A DNA stretch of 10,819 nt. Source: Bacteroidota bacterium (lineage in GTDB: Bacteria; Bacteroidota; Bacteroidia; Chitinophagales; UBA10324). This document shows positions 7,395 through 10,819 of the stretch, in pieces. A program made the position numbers and the translations under genes. The notes under the pieces were generated by a model. It was not told where the DNA came from. It worked only from the letters and a program-made list of their open reading frames with translations, and ran no database searches. How positions within the stretch are numbered: position 1 is the stretch's first letter; every line of letters starts with the position of its first letter. The stretch covers positions 1 through 10,819 of the forward strand of contig DMRR01000269.1 in NCBI GenBank assembly GCA_003455275.1, given 5' to 3'.

Positions 7395-7426
7395 TATCAA
7401 ATCATCAAATTACCAATTTGTCAAAT
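7395..7426. repeat. Four tandem degenerate 8-bp repeats (TATCAAAT-like)
   Basis: Four consecutive 8-mers read TATCAAAT (7395), CATCAAAT (7403), TACCAATT (7411) and TGTCAAAT (7419), so the period is exactly 8 bp. The array lies in the 83-bp gap between the WD40 stop and dcd, and its last unit overlaps the WD40 stop codon and terminal Ile codon. Within it CAAATT (7406-7411) and AATTTG (7415-7420) form a small dyad just downstream of the WD40 stop. It may be a slippage-generated minisatellite or part of the dcd upstream region. Confidence 0.55.
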
Positions 7427-8323
7427 CAGTATTTTCCATCCCATCATACTTCTGTCGTCGCTTACAGAGAGTAAAAGTTTTTCATCATTAATCCATCTGA
7501 GTTTGTTTACACTGTTTATGTGTGCGTCAAATTTTTCTTTATCTATCACTTTGATTAATTCGAGTGTTTCAAGGTTCCAAAGTTTAATATGTTTGTCGCG
7601 GCCTGCTGTTGCAAAATGATTTTCATTGATTATCACGATATCATTTATGGTGTAAAGATGCGCGGGCAAACTTTTCTTAAGAGTATAATTTTCTTCGGTA
7701 GCAAAACAATTTAGCATTGCATCCCTTCCGCCACTCAATAAATATTTTCCGTCATTAGTATAACACAATGAAAAAACAGAATTGGTGTGAACTCGAAGTT
7801 GGATCCTGGAAGCTGGATCCTGGAAGCTGGAATGAAGAATGTAAATGCTATTGTCACTTGATCCGATTGCAATTTCATTTTTAGTAGGATGAAAAGAAAT
7901 TTTTCTCAAACCACTTTGAGAAACAAAAACTGTTTTCAATAAATTTTGTGACCGAACATCCCAAACAGAAATATTTCCATCTTTAGAAGCAGTATAAATT
8001 TTTTTGTCATGAATTTGAATATCAAAAACCGATTGAGAATGATGAATAAAATATCGGATTTCTTTTTTCTCATTCAGGTCTAAAACATGAATTGCTCCAT
8101 TCATGGTACCTATCCATAAATGATTTAAGTCTTCAATAATGCACAGAGAAAAAATTTGTCCTGAAACTTTTGCTACTGCAACCGGATTTTCTATCGAATT
8201 CAAATCCCACATTAAAACAACCCCTTCGCTTCCTCCAGTGAAAATATTTTTTTTAGAATTTGAAATGACCGAGTAGATACTTCCTGAGTGCGCTGCAACG
8301 CGAAATTTTTTTTCTACCAGCAT
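7421..8323 (-). CDS. WD40-repeat protein, single seven-bladed propeller
   Basis: The 300-residue protein consists almost entirely of WD40 repeats. Blades can be read at about 8-41 (ending MWDL), 49-83 (VLDL), 89-123 (VWDV), 131-166, 176-208, 217-251 (LWNL) and 264-298 (GWKI), with His/Ser-Val openings such as AHSGSIYSV and AHINSVNKL. Seven blades fit one closed beta propeller. No signal peptide, enzyme domain or kinase is fused, so it is probably a cytoplasmic protein-interaction scaffold of unknown partner. Blades 4 and 5 are degenerate at their WD positions. Between them, residues 166-175 (SFQDPASRIQ) are encoded by a 14-bp DNA tandem repeat. It starts at an ATG 35 bp after the OsmC stop and precedes dcd, so it is likely in the same transcript. 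Specific function cannot be named. Confidence 0.9.
   Translation of the reverse strand: MLVEKKFRVAAHSGSIYSVISNSKKNIFTGGSEGVVLMWDLNSIENPVAVAKVSGQIFSLCIIEDLNHLWIGTMNGAIHVLDLNEKKEIRYFIHHSQSVFDIQIHDKKIYTASKDGNISVWDVRSQNLLKTVFVSQSGLRKISFHPTKNEIAIGSSDNSIYILHSSFQDPASRIQLRVHTNSVFSLCYTNDGKYLLSGGRDAMLNCFATEENYTLKKSLPAHLYTINDIVIINENHFATAGRDKHIKLWNLETLELIKVIDKEKFDAHINSVNKLRWINDEKLLLSVSDDRSMMGWKILI
7801..7831. repeat. 14-bp tandem repeat inside the WD40 gene
   Basis: The unit GGATCCTGGAAGCT occurs twice back to back (7801-7814 and 7815-7828) and a third begins with GGA (7829-7831). A degenerate earlier remnant (CTCGAAGTT, 7792-7800) precedes it. Because 14 is not a multiple of 3, the two copies are read in different frames, giving SFQDP and ASRIQ in the protein. 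The frame stays open on both sides. Confidence 0.85.
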
Positions 8324-8358
8324 ATTGTTTGGGTTGGCGAATATATCCGCTGGAACTT

Positions 8359-8760
8359 TCAGTAATGAAACCTTAAAACCTTCTTTACATCATCATGCAG
8401 GCTGAGAATAACGGGGCAGGTCCTGGCTGTATTTTCAAGAATTGATTTCTCTTTATCAGAATAACTTTTCGAAGGGAAATAAAAATCAAGATGGATCTCG
8501 GAGATTTTTCGCGGATTGTTCATCATCACTTTTAAAACTTCAACGCGGGTGCCATCCATATCTATTTGATGTGTGCGGGCTGCAATTCCCATTACAGTGA
8601 GCGCACAGCTTCCGGTGGCAGCAGCAACAATGTCTGTCGGCGAAAATGCTTCACCCTTTCCCTGGTTGTCCGGTGGCGCATCCGTTACCACAATATTTCC
8701 GGAGAGATGATGTTTCATCTCTGTTCTAAGTTCTCCTTTATAAATTAATTCAGCTGTCAT
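8359..8760 (-). CDS. OsmC-family protein (organic hydroperoxide/osmotic stress type)
   Basis: With the ATG at 8760 the product is 133 residues. OsmC-family proteins use two conserved cysteines to reduce organic peroxides at the expense of thiols. Here they are Cys52 in AAATGSCALTVMGI (47-60) and Cys115 in ARTCPVILSL (112-121). The intervening AFSPTDIVAA (38-47) and the EIHLDFYF strand (88-95) fit the fold. The CPV context resembles the YhfA-like branch rather than Ohr, so substrate is uncertain. A TTG at 8778 is also in frame but would add an unusual KIFFC extension. The gene heads a minus-strand series with WD40, dcd and DUF5686 genes, and is divergent from the exported-protein gene at 8847 across an 86-bp region that contains dyad symmetries. 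Confidence 0.9.
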   Translation of the reverse strand: MTAELIYKGELRTEMKHHLSGNIVVTDAPPDNQGKGEAFSPTDIVAAATGSCALTVMGIAARTHQIDMDGTRVEVLKVMMNNPRKISEIHLDFYFPSKSYSDKEKSILENTARTCPVILSLHDDVKKVLRFHY

Positions 8761-8794
8761 GCAAAAAAATATTTTCAAACATAAAAGAAATTAC

Positions 8795-8822
8795 ATTTCA
8801 TGAAATTGTTAACTCAAACAAT
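8795..8822. promoter_or_regulatory. Overlapping dyads in the OsmC/exported-protein divergent region, possible operator
   Basis: ATTTCATGAAAT (8795-8806) is a perfect 12-bp palindrome. It overlaps a second dyad, ATTGTT (8805-8810) and AACAAT (8817-8822) separated by 6 bases. Both sit in the short gap between two divergent starts (8760 and 8847), a position suited to a shared regulator. TAATATTG at 8835-8842 resembles the Bacteroidetes -7 element TAnnTTTG, but it is very close to the GTG and lacks a well-spaced -33 box, so I do not call a promoter. Confidence 0.4.
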
Positions 8823-8846
8823 ATCGAAATGTAGTAATATTGAATC

Positions 8847-9602
8847 GTGAAAAAATTCTTCACCTTGTTAATGGCTCTTGTAACCACTTCTGCGTTTGCG
8901 CAGACTGAACACCTTGAGTTATTGCAATCAAAATTCTGGAGCGGAGGATTTGATGTTTACAGCAATGGATGGAAAGCAAACTTTAAGCACGGTAATGTTT
9001 TTCACTCTACTTCCAGACATTATTATGAAATTGAAATTGCTTCCGTTCATCATCCAAAGGAATACAGACAAACTCAGGATTTTGGATGGACAGTTCCCGG
9101 AATTCCTCCGCCAAAACCATTTGTATTTGGGAAACAGAATTCTTTCATGAATTTTAATCTTAGCTATGGAATTTATAAACAGTTAGGAGAGAAGGCTCAG
9201 AAAAGTGGAGTGTCAATTGGTTTCAATTCATCTGTCGGTTTATCATTAGGAATTACCAAGCCTTATTACCTCTGGCTACTATTTCCGCTTGATGATACAA
9301 CCAGCGTTTTAAGAATGGTGAAATATTCTGAAGAGAATAAAAATATTTTTCTTGACAATTTTTCCATTTATGGCGGAGGTGGTTTTAAAGAAGGAATTAC
9401 TGAATTGAAATTTATTCCTGGCGCACACCTGAAGGCTGCACTTGATTTTGATTGGGCGAGCTATAACGAATACATTAAGAGTATTGAAATCGGAGTATCG
9501 CTCGATGCTTATTATAAAAAGATTCCGATAATGATCCTTGAAAATAACATTCAGTTCTTTCCTGCATTGTATTGCGGATTTGTTTTTGGAAAAAAATGGT
9601 AG
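8847..9602 (+). CDS. Exported beta-rich protein of unknown function, upstream of lipA
   Basis: The GTG at 8847 gives 251 residues opening with a clear Sec signal peptide (MKKFFTLLMALVTTSAFAQ, likely cleaved after AFA or AFAQ). There is no lipobox Cys. The mature part shows alternating strands and Gly/aromatic turns: FWSGGFDVYSNGWKANF, SFMNFNLSYGIYKQLG, SIGFNSSVGLSLGI, FSIYGGGGFKEG, SIEIGVSLDAYYKK. It ends YCGFVFGKKW, an aromatic terminus of the kind seen in outer-membrane beta barrels. I therefore infer a small outer-membrane barrel, but recognise no named family. No ATG alternative preserves the signal peptide. Only 11 bp separate its stop from lipA, so the two are probably co-transcribed. 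This linkage does not suggest a lipoylation role by itself. Confidence 0.82.
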   Translation: MKKFFTLLMALVTTSAFAQTEHLELLQSKFWSGGFDVYSNGWKANFKHGNVFHSTSRHYYEIEIASVHHPKEYRQTQDFGWTVPGIPPPKPFVFGKQNSFMNFNLSYGIYKQLGEKAQKSGVSIGFNSSVGLSLGITKPYYLWLLFPLDDTTSVLRMVKYSEENKNIFLDNFSIYGGGGFKEGITELKFIPGAHLKAALDFDWASYNEYIKSIEIGVSLDAYYKKIPIMILENNIQFFPALYCGFVFGKKW

Positions 9603-9613
9603 GCAATTAGGCA

Positions 9614-10474
9614 ATGTCAGAAACAATTATTCAGAATGAAAGAAAACCGGATTGGCTTCGTGTCAAGCTACCCACCGGTGAAGGTTATCGTCTTGTTCGT
9701 GGTTTAGTGGATCAGCACAAGCTTCATACAATTTGCGAAAGTGGTAATTGTCCTAACATGGGCGAATGTTGGGGCGCCGGAACTGCAACTTTTATGATCC
9801 TTGGAAATGTGTGCACCCGCAGTTGCGGATTCTGTGCAGTTCTTACCGGAATGCCAACAGAACTTGACTGGGATGAACCACGCCGGGTAGCAGATGCAAT
9901 TCGCAAAATGAAAGTTAAGCATGCAGTCATCACTTCAGTTAACCGCGATGAACTCAAAGATGGCGGCGCCTCCATTTGGGCAGCAACTGTAAATGCAGTA
10001 AGAGAAATTTCGCCCGGCACTACAATGGAGACCCTGATTCCCGATTTCAAAGGAAGTGTTGAAAGTGTAGAAAAAATTATTGAAGCAAAACCTGAAGTTG
10101 TTTCACATAACATGGAAACAATAGAAAGACTGTACCGTCGTGTTCGGCCTCAGGCAAAATACGAACGATCACTCAAAGTAATCAGGCAATTGAAATCAGG
10201 AGGTGTGAGAACCAAGAGTGGAATTATGGTGGGTCTGAGTGAGCAAAAAGACGAAGTGCTCAGAGTAATGGATGACCTGCGCGCTCACGGATGTGATGTG
10301 ATGACTATAGGACAATACCTGCAGCCCACTCGCAATCACCTGGATGTTCAGGAGTGGATTCACCCGGATGTATTTGCTTACTATAAAGAAGAGGGATTGA
10401 AACGCGGTTTCATTTATGTCGAAAGCGGCCCGCTTGTACGCTCAAGTTATCATGCAGAGAAGCATGTGATTTAA
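9614..10474 (+). CDS. lipA: Lipoyl synthase, radical SAM
   Basis: The 286-residue cytoplasmic enzyme inserts two sulfurs into protein-bound octanoyl groups to form lipoyl cofactor on 2-oxoacid dehydrogenases and the glycine cleavage H protein. Both iron-sulfur clusters are accounted for: auxiliary-cluster cysteines 41, 46 and 52 ([12 protein letters not shown]) and the radical-SAM motif CTRSCGFC with Cys67, Cys71 and Cys74. The C-terminal RSSYHA (277-282) supplies the conserved serine ligand of the auxiliary cluster. [13 protein letters not shown] (107-119), ETLIPDFKG (139-147), [11 protein letters not shown] (177-187) and [10 protein letters not shown] (201-210) are further LipA landmarks. 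It looks complete, and the short N-terminus is usual for the phylum. The ATG at 9614 follows a weak AGG-containing stretch. No lipB or lplA partner is in the window. Confidence 0.98.
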   Translation: MSETIIQNERKPDWLRVKLPTGEGYRLVRGLVDQHKLHTICESGNCPNMGECWGAGTATFMILGNVCTRSCGFCAVLTGMPTELDWDEPRRVADAIRKMKVKHAVITSVNRDELKDGGASIWAATVNAVREISPGTTMETLIPDFKGSVESVEKIIEAKPEVVSHNMETIERLYRRVRPQAKYERSLKVIRQLKSGGVRTKSGIMVGLSEQKDEVLRVMDDLRAHGCDVMTIGQYLQPTRNHLDVQEWIHPDVFAYYKEEGLKRGFIYVESGPLVRSSYHAEKHVI

Positions 10475-10492
10475 CACTTGCACGAACCAATA

Positions 10493-10512
10493 TTTGTCAC
10501 ATTTTTGTCACA
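10493..10512. repeat. Direct repeat TTTGTCACA x2 at 11-bp spacing
   Basis: TTTGTCACA occurs at 10493-10501 and again at 10504-10512, about one DNA helical turn apart on the same face. It lies 19 bp after the lipA stop and about 90 bp before the ATG at 10600. This arrangement suits paired binding of a regulator upstream of the next gene, but that is inference. Confidence 0.45.
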
Positions 10513-10564
10513 ATCTAATTTGTTAATAGAAAAACATTTTGTTAAGTCTATTTTCGAATCAGGA

Positions 10565-10583
10565 TTTCAGATAAAATCTGAAA
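10565..10583. promoter_or_regulatory. Perfect inverted repeat in the leader of the 10600 gene
   Basis: TTTCAGAT (10565-10572) and ATCTGAAA (10576-10583) are perfect 8-bp arms around an AAA spacer, ending 16 bp before the ATG at 10600. Just upstream, TATTTTCG (10549-10556) is one base from the Bacteroidetes -7 element TAnnTTTG, but the nearest TTTG boxes (10519 and 10538) are at poor spacing. The dyad could be an operator or an mRNA hairpin near the start. As a terminator for lipA it lacks a U tract. Confidence 0.45.
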
Positions 10584-10599
10584 AGCAAAACCCAAATCA

Positions 10600-10819
10600 A
10601 TGAAAAATAAAATCATACTCTCCTTCGCGCTGATTGTTGTCGGTGCATCTTCATTTGTTTTTTGGAAAATGAAAAAAACTGAAAACAAATTTTCTGAAAC
10701 TTCGGAATTAAAAAATGAGCATGAAGAAAATGAAACTCAGGAATTTTCTCAGGCCGCTGAATGGTGGAATAAGGTTCGTGCTAATCAGGTGACACATACT
10801 ATTAATTATGCCGATGTGT
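10600..10819 (+). CDS. Putative exported or membrane-anchored protein, N-terminal fragment
   Basis: An ATG at 10600 opens 73 codons that remain open to the window edge. The product starts MKNKIILSFALIVVGASSFVF, a short basic n-region plus one hydrophobic stretch (about 5-21) that could be a signal peptide or a single membrane anchor. A charged, Glu/Lys/Asn-rich linker follows (about 24-50), then AAEWWNKVRANQVTHTINYADV. The latter resembles the start of some long secreted Bacteroidetes proteins, but I cannot assign a family from this fragment. It is 125 bp downstream of lipA with its own leader, so probably a separate transcription unit. Confidence 0.7.
   Translation, partial: MKNKIILSFALIVVGASSFVFWKMKKTENKFSETSELKNEHEENETQEFSQAAEWWNKVRANQVTHTINYADV

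Noticed and set aside
8835..8842. TAATATTG as a Bacteroidetes -7 promoter element
   Set aside because: It is only 4 bp from the GTG start, and the closest TTG box is about 26 bp upstream, outside the usual spacing, so a promoter call is not supported.
9309..9626. Minus-strand open frame of 105 codons overlapping the exported-protein gene and the lipA start
   Set aside because: The plus-strand gene has a signal peptide and a coherent strand pattern. The antisense frame has none.
9724..10113. Minus-strand open frame of 129 codons inside lipA
   Set aside because: LipA is unmistakable on the plus strand. The antisense frame is Ser/Thr-rich without any family signature and follows from lipA codon usage.

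Overview
The window looks like a chromosomal piece of an uncultured or poorly characterised member of the Bacteroidetes (Bacteroidota), probably from the Chitinophagales/Sphingobacteriales side. The evidence is the AT-rich DNA, the almost complete lack of strong Shine-Dalgarno sites, and families typical of the phylum: a DUF5686 carboxypeptidase-regulatory-like outer-membrane protein, a small PUR-alpha-like nucleic-acid-binding protein, a bacterial deoxyhypusine-synthase-like protein and a short LipA. The content is mainly housekeeping. No phage, insertion sequence, CRISPR array, tRNA or rRNA is visible.

Layout. Bases 1-356 (minus) hold the N-terminal part of an Xaa-Pro aminopeptidase cut by the window edge. 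From a shared 181-bp intergenic region a plus-strand cluster runs the other way: a deoxyhypusine-synthase-like protein (538-1509), an ABC exporter half-transporter (GTG start, 1526-3298) and a PUR-like protein (about 3363-3833). A nested hairpin at 3842-3894 separates this cluster from a convergent small HNH-like protein (3900-4184, minus) that appears to have lost its catalytic histidine pair. A minus-strand gene train then reads OsmC-family protein (8760-8359), seven-bladed WD40 protein (8323-7421), dCTP deaminase dcd (7337-6801) and DUF5686 outer-membrane protein (6797-4311). The last two are only 3 bp apart. Divergent from OsmC, a plus-strand pair encodes an exported beta-rich protein (8847-9602) and lipoyl synthase lipA (9614-10474). 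At the right edge, an exported or membrane-anchored protein begins at 10600 and runs off the window.

Functional threads. dcd supplies dUMP precursors, lipA makes the lipoyl cofactor of 2-oxoacid dehydrogenases, and OsmC is a thiol peroxidase-type protein. The two outer-membrane/exported proteins sit beside these metabolic genes without an obvious biochemical link. I see no convincing new multi-gene system. The points most worth a second look are the active-site losses in the DHS-like and HNH-like proteins, the Asp-for-Glu Walker B in the ABC exporter, short tandem repeats in and just after the WD40 gene, and dyad or direct-repeat elements in the 8761-8846 and 10475-10599 intergenic regions.
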